From NCBI RefSeq assembly GCF_016545825.1, contig NC_052618.1, forward strand, positions 5,819,398 through 5,883,397: a stretch of 64,000 nt of DNA. Reading direction: 5' to 3'. Positions 12,182-22,600 of the stretch are shown in pieces. The notes below the pieces were generated by a model. That model saw nothing but the letters and a program-made list of their open reading frames with translations, was not told the DNA's origin and made no database searches. Each line of letters starts with the position of its first letter. The stretch's first letter is position 1. Source of the DNA: Eucalyptus grandis. Lineage: Eukaryota > Streptophyta > Magnoliopsida > Myrtales > Myrtaceae. The translations under genes were made by a program, and so were the position numbers.

Positions 12182-14725
12182 TAATTTGATCATATCGACA
12201 ACGTCTAGGCATAGAAGGAGAAATAATAACAAATAATAAATAATAATAAAAGGATCAAAAATAAAAAATGGAAAATAGTTAGAAAAATAAGTCTTGATTA
12301 GATTGTTTGATCTAGTATCAGATTTAGTTTACATTCATTTAATTCGTACACATATGGTTTAGGGAAGTTCATTTTTTTTTATCCTCTAGGTTTTAGTTTA
12401 GGTTTATGAAATTCATAAAAACAGAGAGTGGGTTTAGAGATGATGACAAAGCTGACTAACGGTTCCCACATGGATTGGGTTCTCCAAACCTTATCTCGCA
12501 CAATGTTAGAGTGTACATACGAAATTCAATTAATCCTAAAAGATTTTTATGTGAAGGAACTATTACTAGCCTATTATGGCCAACTAAGAGCCAAATGAGA
12601 TACGAGAGAGTATCCCACTTCCTATGCAATCAAAGATCCAGGACTTGATTATGCTAATTGCCTAAATAGTGCTAGTCCAATGCCCTAACTTGATTTATTT
12701 ATTTATCTAATATATTTAGGCAATCTTTGACTATGTTAGTTTTCCTATGCCTCAAATGATGTCCATGCATGAGTGCGTAATCAAAGAAAAACAAAAAATC
12801 ACAGTCACTACCATAAAAGAAAGTGTAAGAATGGCTAAAAAAAAAAAAAAAACGTATAGTGCAAGAAAGCAAAATTTAATAAAGCAAAATTAATAAAGTG
12901 TCGGACAAATTATAAGCTAAATTCAAAGTGAATCAAATTTCTTGTCCAAAAGATCAATTTACTAAAACTAAATTATATCAAAAGTACTCACTAATATCTC
13001 TTATTTATACATATGCTTTGAAACTAAGCTAAATCTAGCACTAAAAGTTAACAGCTTAATCAAGGTCTCTATTTCAAGCCATCTCTCCATTTTTTTTAAT
13101 TTTTAATTTTTTTAATAAAAGGGGACACAACACGTGCAAGAAGTCTTCTAGCCCAAAATTCTGAGTGGAAAATTCTCATTAATCTTTTGCCGGAAGTCTT
13201 CTAGAAAATGCATTTGGAATGTAAACAGCAAGTGCACGAGGCATGCATAGGGCGTGCATGGATGGCGTTGATGACGAAAACGATGGAGATGGAGCCGGCA
13301 ACGAAGACGATGGTGGCGGTGGTTGGCCTAGACGCGTCATCGATGATTCGCTGGTGAAGATAGCCAAGGGAAGTGCGGAGCTTGGGGCAGGGCGGTGGCT
13401 GGATGAAGGAGGAAGGGATATAGAAAAGAGGATAGGCGTGATAAGTATTAAATTTTTAATGAATTTACTAAAAAATACACACCGTGTTAGTTAGTGACAT
13501 GGCCCTTATAAACAGTAGAATATTTTCTATATTATTCACCTCTAATTCCTAAAAGCTTTGTAGAGATTCATTACCTATTTTCTTGACAAATCGATCCTTT
13601 CCTCCAGCACTCATGGACAGAGACATTCATTAGGAATCTAGTCCTTATTCAAATGGGCGAGAATATTCATTACGTGCTAGTCCTTATTCCTCGTACCAGT
13701 CCATGAAATCTAGAAGTAAATCTATAATAAAGCTATTTGTTAGACTAGAAAGTCTATCATAATTGTTAAGTCAGGCGTAACTCCCAATTATAATTTCTAG
13801 ACTAGAACTTTTAAAGAAATTAAACGTTTGCCGTTCTTTATTAACATTTTAAATTAGTTTACTACAAAATAAATATGGAAAATAATTGCAAGCGCCAACT
13901 AACATTGCTCCATAATTTCTCATTGTTGAAATACTAACGTGAAAATGACATGATCTTGCAAAGAAGTCCATGCGAGAGAATCTGAAAATAAATGAAGAAT
14001 ACTAAAGGACATTAAATATTTATGTGGTTCGCTATCTACATCCATGGAAGAGATAATAGCAAATAATCCATTAATAATTGGAGAATTAGAGTTATAATTG
14101 CTCACATGCTTGAATATTTTTCACTCTTAAAAATTTAAACCCTAACAAAAAAAAAATTCCAAATTAATAACTTGGTTTAGTGTAAACTCGTGGCACAAAA
14201 ATTTATAGTGGCTCACAATTTTTGCCAAAGAAACCTGTTATATGTGTGCCATTTCAAAGATCAACAATTTTACAAGTCCATCAATGGATAATGCCACGAT
14301 AACAATTTGAAAAGAGGATTCAGTTAATAATCCTAACTTACATTATCCAATTCAAATCTGATTTGCTATGTGAGCTCAAATTCAAAATATAACTTAACAC
14401 TCATTCTAACCGTAATTTCCCCTTTTTTTTTTTTTTTTCCAAATGCTTGGGTTGGTCCGTAGCCCTTTTACTTCTAGCATATATTTTTCAAATTTTGCAG
14501 TTAGTCATAATTTATAAACCTAAATTTTTACATTTTTTATAGGAAAAGCAACACGCAGAAGAGAAAACGGTACTTTTGAAATGAGATTCACGTCTTCACG
14601 TCCTCAAATCTTTATCGAATCCCTTTCTCTTCGGTAACCACCTCGCAACGCCGTGGCTCACGTCCTCACGTACTTGAAATGGGCGACACGCATTTCGGAG
14701 ATCGTGGCTGAGAGCGAGGAGGAGA

Positions 14726-14806
14726 TCTCTCTCACTATCTCTCTCTCTCTCTCTCTCGTGGCGGCACCAAGGCGGCGAAGAAGAGGGGGCGACGTTCGTG
14801 ATCATC
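14726..14806 (+). pseudogene. CT tract plus 5' fragment of an eL22 ribosomal protein gene
   Basis: After a CT tract, 14758-14801 reads GGTKAAKKRGRRS, close to the N-terminus of plant eL22 (basic glycine and lysine residues before GATF). It matches the DNA of the longer eL22 fragment at 59120-59170. Only about 45 bp is present before the sequence changes. It is absent from the corresponding site in copy C, so it is either an addition in A or a loss in C. The assignment depends on the better fragment at 59 kb. Confidence 0.55.
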
Positions 14807-15135
14807 AGCTTCGAAGGATTTCGACCAAATTCTTCAAATGGGCGACACCCACGTCGGAGCCTGAGTAACCCTGCGAGGAGCCCGAGTAAAGACGAAAAAG
14901 AGGAACCGCCTTTAGGAGATCGTGGCTGAGAGCGAGGAGGGAGTCTAGGGTTTCCACGTGGAGATTGGGTATATTGAATTGTGGAGTCGGGCGGGATCAT
15001 CAGCTTCGAGAGGGAGGCGATCGGAGGTGGTAGTGCGCCTTGTATGGAGCGACGCGGTGGTGAAGCTCCTTGCTTCCTTCCTTTGCCTGATGTCGCTCCA
15101 AAATCTCACGCATGCTTTCGGGGTCAGTCGAATAG

Positions 15136-15723
15136 CTTCTGCATATGGTGATGATTGGGAATATGTGGAAGAAGAAGGGCCTGCAGAGATCATTTGGCAA
15201 GGGAACAGAAGAACGTAAAGAAAACCATCAGGTTTTCAGAAGAAGGATCGGACGTGCAAATGTTGAAAGAGGGTAACTCATAAGATACATTACTTCCTAC
15301 TTTTTCTCTCTCTTTGTGTTGGTTTTGGTTTGAATTTTAAATTTGAGGTTCGCAATTCACTGCCAGGATGCTGAAAAGCCGACCTTGAATCCTCTCCCTC
15401 CACCGTTCGAAGAATATTTAGAATATAAGAATTGATCGCCAATGTCAGCTCAACAGAAGTTAGAAAATTTCGCTCTCCAAGTGCCTAATTTTGGACTGAG
15501 CAGGTAGCTTATTATGATGGTCATACGTCTAGTTATATTTTTCTGGAATGATTTGTTGAAATTTTTGTAAAATGTTTTATTTTTGCCTGTCGGTTTGCTT
15601 AACAGGATGAAGCTCATTGCTCTTTCATTCTGAAAATGGAGCTCGTTGGTTTGCTCCACGATGCTTTCATCCAGTTCATATATCCTGAGCATTTTGGAGC
15701 ACCAATACTGTTTTCAGAATGAT
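15136..15723 (+). pseudogene. U2AF35-related CCCH zinc-finger protein (C3H5/ZRSR2-like), pseudogene copy A
   Basis: The parent family is a U2AF35-related splicing factor needed for 3' splice-site recognition in the nucleus. An upstream exon reads DDWEYVEEEGPAEIIWQGN (from about 15146). An intron of about 90 bp follows, with acceptor TGCCAG ending at 15366. Exon 15367-15503 encodes DAEKPTLNPLPP, then a TGA at 15433-15435, then MSAQQKLENFALQVPNFG. The next acceptor ends at 15605. The zinc-finger exon that follows has a one-base loss in an A run, so it is out of frame, and about 114 bp removing most of the CX8-CX5-CX3-H finger are deleted relative to copies C and D. Retained introns show DNA duplication, not retroposition. 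The order of motifs matches plant C3H5-type proteins as I know them; a database search would settle it. Confidence 0.75.
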
Positions 15724-16838
15724 GGACAACTGGTAAGAATAATTAGTGCAATTAAATTTCTATCATAAGATGGCTTTCATTTGCAAACATCTTTCACTGG
15801 TTTCATATAAACTACGGATGCAATTTAGGGCTTTTTACTGGAGAAGCAAAAGAAAAACATGAAGTTATATTAATATGAAGGAAATTACATCCATATTTAT
15901 ACCACATTAGATATCAGTAAATATTGCAAAAAAGGAAACAGAATTGATCAGAATCAAGGCAAAACTGAATAAGTGATCCTTATGGCTCACTAGTTGCGTT
16001 GTTTGTTTCCAAAGGTTGATTAGCCTAATTGCATAATGTAACTTAAAGGAGGAGGGATGGAAGTTTGCTGGGAAATGGGAAACTGAAATCCATAATTACT
16101 GTTTTTTACCATCCCTTGGGAATTTTAGTTATAAAATTAGATACGGTTGCCTTAGCCCCATCCATGGCATTAGTTTCAAGGAAAGTCGATACATGAGTAA
16201 GGCGTTTCGCGGTGGCTAAGGACCATCTCTCCCACTAGCCAGAGATAGGATGATATAAAGGAGGCCTTTGTGCCAAAAGTTGTTGAAGGATAAAATGTGC
16301 TGGACAAAGCTGGAGCTGTTCTTTTTTGATGCATTGGTTTGGGAAGCTAGTTATATTACTGAAGATGGAATGATGCAAATTGGGAGTGCTGTCAGTGGAA
16401 TAATGATTGAAATTTGGTCTTTTTAGGATGGGGTTTGGAAGTCTTTGCGCTTAGAAGAGTGCATATTCTTGCCATTGACACTACTAGCTGTAGAGAAATT
16501 GAAGATCTATACCCCTTTTCTAGGGAAGTTAGTGTTGGGTCAAGTTTGGATTAAAACGAAAATGGTTCGACTCATATTGATCTACTTAATCCGTTTTGGC
16601 ACATTTCCATACGATGTAAATTTGAAAACCAATACCTAATCCAACTCAACACACATCCAACTCATATTATTAGAACATATTAATATTTAACCTAACTTAG
16701 AAAAACCCTTACGTACCCTTTTAACCCACTTTAATCTCTTTGCGTGTATTTATTCTATGAATAAAAACTTCACATCAAATTAAAAATATAAAATTAGTAA
16801 ATAAAACAATGAACGTAAAAAACCTATAAATGAGGGTC
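15724..16838 (+). other. 3' part of S2 copy A, no coding call
   Basis: Matches 57945-59062 and 63134-64000. No recognisable domain. Short open stretches (for example 16445-16639) differ between copies and are not supported. Confidence 0.5.
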
Positions 16839-17039
16839 TTGTCTTCTAAATCTTCCTCATGCGGAACTCCAAATAACCAATCTCTAGTGCACAATTTCAC
16901 GGGAAAGAGAACTATGATATTTATTTAAAAATGTGCCCTTCAATGCTAAAGGCTGACTTACAGGCAACGTAAGTGAGAAGACAACTCAAGATACCGATGT
17001 GAATTAGCTTCAAATAATCAAGAACATTACAATAAGGTT

Positions 17040-17720
17040 TTTTCTTCTTTTTTTTAAATATCAAGCCTATTTTCCTTCAAATACAAATCCAATTGTGACA
17101 TTGTAGATTGCAAGGCATAGTGTTTACTTTTGAACGCATTATACTCATCAAGATTGTTCCCAATGTTCTCAAAAATGTCCTCAATTAAAATGTTACCTCG
17201 ATTGGTTGAAGATGTAAAGTGATAATCTCTCAAACTATAGAGGTCACATGTTCATCAAAAGCATATAGAGACTTTCTTGAATAATCCGTACAAATTTCAC
17301 ATGATCATCTATGTCCAACTTCAAGTAGCAAAGCTCTAACAAGCGTAGCAAGACAACACTATAACCCTTCTAATATTTATCAAACTTCTTTTGCATTGTC
17401 ATAGGCATAGAATTAATAGCTATGTCCTCACTATCTCTTTCCTTTATCAAACAAAACCAGATTAGCCATACTCAATAGAGATATAAATGCTCCATGGGAT
17501 ATCTAACTCCAAAGAAGAGAGTAAAAATATCACAAAAATGTTGTAACAAGAATGCAATTTCTTTAGCTATGACTCAATCTTAGGGTAACATTAAATGCAC
17601 GAAGAATGGAAGTTCCATATTTTCTTTCTTAGGAGCAACTAGGACGCAATACTTGTATTCAACGAATTGTCAATCATAATTCACATTCTTGCGATATGAT
17701 TAGCAATTTAAATAAACAAC
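17040..17720 (-). pseudogene. hAT-family transposase, C-terminal relic
   Basis: Read on the minus strand, the segment gives the order expected for hAT transposases before and at the dimerisation region: a motif like RYPMEHLYLY, then DSEDIAINSM, then MQKKFDKY followed by a stop where a tryptophan is expected, then LRLLELCYLKLD, and finally SQLDLYLKE near 17060. hAT enzymes cut and paste DNA and leave 8-bp duplications. Many stops and frameshifts are present and the DDE/BED portions were not found, so it is inactive. Sequence up to about 18130 may belong to it but is too decayed to read. No terminal inverted repeats were identified. Confidence 0.75.
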
Positions 17721-18130
17721 ATAAAGGCAATTTAGACCAATTCTACCCTTTCTAGTTTTAGCTTTCTATAGGAGAGCTCTTTATACAATTTTAACCCTTC
17801 AATAGCAGTTGTACACAAATTGAGCATGAACATAAGCCTTTCTTTATCTATCTTTGTGGTGTTCAAGCAACTTTGATACAAATGGCACTTCACCAAGAAA
17901 TGCTTAAAAAGGGTATAAATGCGTGGTTGTATATCCGTAGCTCACATGTAGACCCGCAATGCCTAGGAAGCTCCTTTAAAAGAGCTTGAACGACCGATAC
18001 ACTCCCACCTGCCATGAGCAGTTTAATTTTGTAAAAGTTATTACCAAGAAAAGACAAATGGAATAATTATCAAGATCTTCTATACTATTTTGATAAACTT
18101 TCACCTGATTGCAAAACCTTTCCTAAAATC

Positions 18131-19837
18131 ACCAAAAAAGCCTAGAAGGTGGAGGGGCAGGGGTTAAAACAAAGAAGCAACCAAATAAAGTTTTCGGATT
18201 TGATATTGCCTCTCTAATCCCAATTTAATCAGTTGAAACAAAATGTTGTCTATTAATTGGCTTTAAGATTATATGACGATATAAGATAAAGTCAAACTAG
18301 GTAAACAAATGAATAAAGCTTATGCAAAAGGAAACTATAAACTCAAGATCGAGTCCAACACTAACATCCTCCAACTATACCATGACAATATTACCATGAA
18401 TGCTAGCTTTACAACTTCTCTCAACTTGATTTACCAATTGTATGCCTAACATGAACATCTATCTCAATTAATTAAAATGAATGGATTCATTCGAACAGAA
18501 AAATCATGAGAAAATCAACTTACGATGAACTTCTTACATTAGAACATATTGTATGATGTCTCTAGTGGCTACACGATGTGTAGAGCTTTATAATCCAAAA
18601 TAATTGGATTGTTAAGTTCTCTACATCCTCGCTATTAGATACTATTTCGATGTTAACACAATAGAAAGTCTAACTTAAATGACATAACACAAACCTACCT
18701 CCATTTGTGTAAATTCTGCACCTCCAACTCAAACTATCATAATTGAGACCCTCACTAATGCATCTATGGTTTCTTGTTGATTGGTGAGAACTCCATCCTA
18801 AACAAGGAGGGAAAATTACTATCAGCTGCATAAAGAAACATAAAAAAGCTAATAAAGATTGAAATGTTTTTTTTTCTACTTTACATTATTATGAGCAAAA
18901 CATAGAATTTGCTATGTTATAAGAAAGTGATTGGCCTGCAATTTGAGCAACCCCATTGATCACAAGACCAAATAAAGTGGATCCTACTAGAGAAACATTG
19001 TGCTAAGAACCATATCCCAACGAGATATGTGCTAGACTCTATAAATAGTACTATGTTATTTTCTTGACATTACTTTATGCATGAAAGATCTTGAGGTTGT
19101 TGACTTCTGTTAGCAATACAAAGATTTATTATTAGTAAAAAACCATGTGAAATTAGATTTAAATCACGTGGATCTCCCCTTTACATCGGATTGTATGCCT
19201 AGAAGTACGTTAGTTAGATTGAAGGTATCTATTTATAAAAATCGGATCAAATTGGTTGGTTCAACCGGTTGGACTAGTAATGGGATTGCAAACCAATCCG
19301 CTTGTTGAGATAGGGAAATGTGGAAGTTCACTCTTTTCAAAAATCATTCTTTGCTGGCTATATTATGGTTGAAAATGTTTCATTTGTTTCCTACCACTCA
19401 ATATTAAGAAGGTGTCGCATTCATAAATTAGATTTAATTATCACACATGGCGTAAATCATGTTGTGGCCCCAAACTTGAGTCAACTAAAATAAATGGGTA
19501 TAGATCCTAAATATTATCTATCTCAGCTTTTCTTGGGTCATTGAAATGGGTATATTCCTTTTGTCTATATTTTCTTTAAACAAGAGCAGAGAAATACATA
19601 TTTTTCTGTGCATATTATCTTCAAGAATCCAAATTCAGGATTATCAATTTGGATTATATACAACAAGGGATTGACTACTTGTTCCTTATTCTTAAAATAA
19701 TGTTGTTCCTTGTACATCACTAGGAAGGGTAAACATGATTAGACGATCACCTACATTGTTTATACATGTATAGAAAACTAAAAATCGACCTATTAGGTGA
19801 TCGACTATAACTCATTTACATCTTACCCACTCCACCA
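18131..19837. other. Intergenic, nothing recognised
   Basis: AT-rich DNA with no coding signal and no clear repeat structure. Possible further decay of the hAT relic at the left edge. Confidence 0.45.
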
Positions 19838-20870
19838 AAGACTATTGGTCCTCAGGCTGATTAGCATCTGATGCTTTTCATCCCATGAGTAGCTCTGCCA
19901 AGACCACGTTGAATGAGTAGACATCGTCCTTTTCCATTAGCTTGCCACTCGAGTAATACCAAGGATCCATGTACCTACATTTGACAAACCATCAGTGGTA
20001 CTAGACAAAAACCATCAGTGGTACGACAAACCGAAAATGAACTTACCAGAATGTCTCCATTATGTGCGTGGATTCATGTGTATCTATACCCAAAGTGAAG
20101 TTGGCGAGTCCAAAGTCTGCGACCTGAAATCAAAATGTTAGCTTTCATAACAATAACTTGAATTCAATAAACAACTGATTGATATTATCATGTCATCATA
20201 TCTTAGTGTCAAAATCAAAGTCCAAAAGAATATTGGAGGACTTTATGTCGCGATGAATAACTCTAGGATTGTCCGAAAGGTCAAATCAACAAAAATGAAA
20301 CCCTAAAATTATTATGGTAATGATAAGTTTTTTTTTTTTTTTTTGGAAAAAATACTCACACTCTTCATGTAAGTAAGCCAAGCCTCGTGTGGAAGCTAAA
20401 GCCACCTTCATCCTCTTAGGCCAAGGCATGATTGGGCAATTGGTACCTACAATGACATATGGGGCAGTTATAATCAATCAGATTTCGAGCTCTGAAATAG
20501 CATGCAGGATAAATATTGACCGTGCAAATGAAAGTCCAGTGTGCTAATTGAGACAAACTCATATACTAGAATTCTGAGTGTCGGAAATGCAATATCCAAC
20601 CAAAGAGAAGGTGACGATGGTGGATACGAATGATGATATTGACCTCCGCTCGAAACTCCCTCTCCCCCTGTCGACTTTCAGCTTTTAGTTGCTTGATGGC
20701 AACTAATTCCCTGCTCGAGAGTACTCTATTATGAACGAGGTTGAAACTACCTTCACCAAGTAGATTGGAATTAGAGAAATCATCCATTGCCATTTTCAAC
20801 TCTTTGTACGTAAAGGTCTTATGCGGAACACCAAAGGCTATGCTTGGAGAAAGAAGAGGTCAGACATTAG
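19838..20870 (-). pseudogene. PERK-type receptor-like kinase domain, pseudogene (left copy)
   Basis: Minus-strand exons follow the kinase subdomain order with introns kept. 20566-20870 carries the lead-in YKELKMAMDDFSNSNLLGEG, a glycine loop GEGSFNLVHN and the lysine motif VAIKQLK. Near 20500-20560 is RILVYEFVSISTLDFHLHG. At 20345-20440 is [19 protein letters not shown]. At 20225-20275 is the catalytic loop VIHRDIKSSNILLD. At 20060-20130 is VADFGLANFTLG. At 19838-19980 is [23 protein letters not shown] and DFG residues remain. A stop follows LAELLMG near the end, subdomain III is frameshifted, and the extracellular and membrane parts are absent. In intact PERKs this is a plasma-membrane Ser/Thr kinase of cell-wall sensing. 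The PERK-like subfamily is inferred from the spacing and phrase order; another RLK class is possible. Confidence 0.78.
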
Positions 20871-22118
20871 GACTCAATTCTACTAGCTTAATAATAATGA
20901 CAAAGCATATTTGGAAGAATTGATGTTACAAATCTTGGTATTATGAACATATTACTATTGTGATCCAAATGTAGAGCAAATTCTGATTGAGGAATCAACA
21001 TTGATTGTCCTCAAGCTTGTCCTTTTCATTGAAAGTGATTTTAATCCTCAATCAGAATTTGCTCTACATTTGGATCACAAGAGTTACATGTTCATAATAC
21101 CAAGATTTCTAACATCAATTCTTCTAACTATGCTTTTCATTATCATTAAGCTAGTAGAATGGGGTCTTAACGTCTAACCTCACATCACCTTAGGCGTTCC
21201 ACATAAGACCTTCATGTACGAGGAGCTGAAAATGACAACAGATGATTTTCTGATTCTGGTCTACTCAATGAAGGTGATTTTGGGCTCATTCATAAGAGAG
21301 TACTTCCGAGCAAGGAATCAGTTGCCATCAAGCAACTAAAAGCTAGAAGTTGGCAAGGGAAGAGGGTGTTGTGAGTGGAAGTCATTATCATCAACCATAT
21401 CCATCACCCTCGCATCATCTTTTTGGTTGGATATTGTGTTTCTAACACTCAAAATAATAGTTTATGAATTTGTCCCAAACAACACGCTAGACTCTCATTT
21501 GCACAGTCAAGATCTATCATGTATCCTTAGTTATTTCAAAGCTCGAACCGATTGATTATAACTACCCCAAATGTTATTGCAAGTATTGATCACCCTATCA
21601 ATTCTTGGCCTAAGAGGATGAAGGTGGCTTTAGGTTTAGCACAAGGTTTGGCTTACTTACATGAAGAGAGTGAGTATTTTTTTCAAAAAAAAAAAAAAAA
21701 CCTTATCATTACTATTATAATTTTCGGGTTTCATTTTTATTGTTTTGACCTTTCTGGTAATCCCAAAGTTATTCATTGCGACATCAAGTCCCCTAATATT
21801 CTTTTGGACTCCGATTTTGATGCCAAGTTGCAAAGACATGGTAATATCAATAAGTTGTTTATTGAATTCAAGTTATTGTTATGAAAGCTAACATTTTGAT
21901 TTCGGGTCGCGGACTTTGAACTTGCCAAGTTCACTTTTGGTATGAATACGCATGTATCTGTGTGGTGCATAATGGGGAATTTCGGGTAAGTTCATTTTTG
22001 GTTTATCGTAGCACTAATAGTTTTTGTGTAATTCCACTGATTGTTTGTCTAATATAGGTATATTAATCCTTAGTATTACTTGAGTCACAAGCTAATGGAA
22101 AAAGCCAGTGTCTACTCA
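19905..22118. repeat. Palindrome of two PERK copies, arms about 1.1 kb
   Basis: The left arm (about 19905-20993) and right arm (about 21045-22118) are inverted copies with their 5' ends facing. At the centre, 20961-20993 and 21045-21077 are near-perfect reverse complements (TGATCCAAATGTAGAGCAAA and its mirror), leaving a spacer of 51 bp. Outward the arms keep matching with substitutions and small indels through the introns and exons. The right arm stops at 22118 where a copia-type fragment begins. Confidence 0.85.
21190..22118 (+). pseudogene. PERK-type receptor-like kinase domain, pseudogene (right copy)
   Basis: Mirror image of the minus-strand copy. It opens with VPHKTFMYEELKMTTDD-like sequence (about 21190), then a decayed glycine loop and VAIKQLKAR (frameshifted). 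YEFVPNNTLDSHLHS lies near 21459-21510, [19 protein letters not shown] at 21610-21670, an intron with a poly-A run, [14 protein letters not shown] near 21770 (arginine of HRD replaced by cysteine) and VADFELAKFTFG near 21908 (glycine of DFG replaced by glutamate). The final exon is degraded (about 22060-22118) and ends at the copia-type fragment. Both key motifs are damaged here but intact in the left copy, so the copies decayed separately. Confidence 0.78.
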
Positions 22119-22600
22119 TAGTATGCTAGTCGCACGAATTATTTACTAGTATGAATATTGTAGAGAAGAGAGGGTTATATTTAGCCCATCGTGGCCGAGT
22201 GGGAGATAATGGGTTTTATTGTTATTAGGCCGCCCATGTTGGGCTAACCTAGCCCATAACTCAAAAGAGCCCACATGCACAATTTAAAGAAAATAACCAC
22301 CTAGGTGTTATTTTGAGGGTTCTTAAAAAGAGAAAAGAACATATTTTTTTCTCTTAGTGTGTAGAAGTATAGGATTGTGTATCCTAAAGGAAAAAAAGAA
22401 GGATGAAAATGTTCTCTTCTTGTGAAGAAAATTATTTCCACTCGATCTCTTTCATGACGATGCAATAAGTGCATTTAATTTGTGGAAAATAAGATGCGTT
22501 CTGTTGCATTATGTACTTTTCAATCAGTGATACAAAGTATTTATGGCCCTTTTTGTATGCAATTTGATGTTACTCGATAGTTCGAGTTTAGAATTTTGAA
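22119..22600 (+). mobile_element. Copia-type 3' end and LTR fragment
   Basis: 22119-22160 matches 2290-2330 (GTATGCTNGTCGCACG region). A purine tract GAGTGGGAGA at 22197-22206 precedes an LTR-like start TAATGGG (22207), parallel to 2452-2470. Similarity to the LTR at 2462-2865 resumes at the segment ending GTGATAC near 22535. There is no pol upstream, because the PERK copy ends directly at 22118. The right end is vague; I place it by eye. Confidence 0.6.

Larger units (their letters stand above)
12179..16838 (+). repeat. Segmental duplication S2, copy A
   Basis: About 4.6 kb repeated at 54536-59062 (C), in part at 42721-44040 (B) and from 62108 past the window end (D), all on the same strand. 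It begins near TATAATTTGATCATATCGAC and ends near AACCTATAAATGAG. It contains the CCCH zinc-finger exon relics at 15136-15723. An upstream stretch of about 170 bp at 14690-14860, absent from C, carries a CT tract and a short eL22-like segment. A (CT)n of about 32 bp lies at 14726-14757. Copies A and D share the extra bases GTAACCCTGCGAGGAGC before the CCCH region that B and C lack. Confidence 0.9.

Noticed and set aside
13179..13494. Overlapping ORFs in S2 copy A, one repeated at 42786-42974
   Set aside because: Copies differ in frame and copy C lacks the segment; low-complexity serine/proline residues on one strand and aspartate/glycine on the other.
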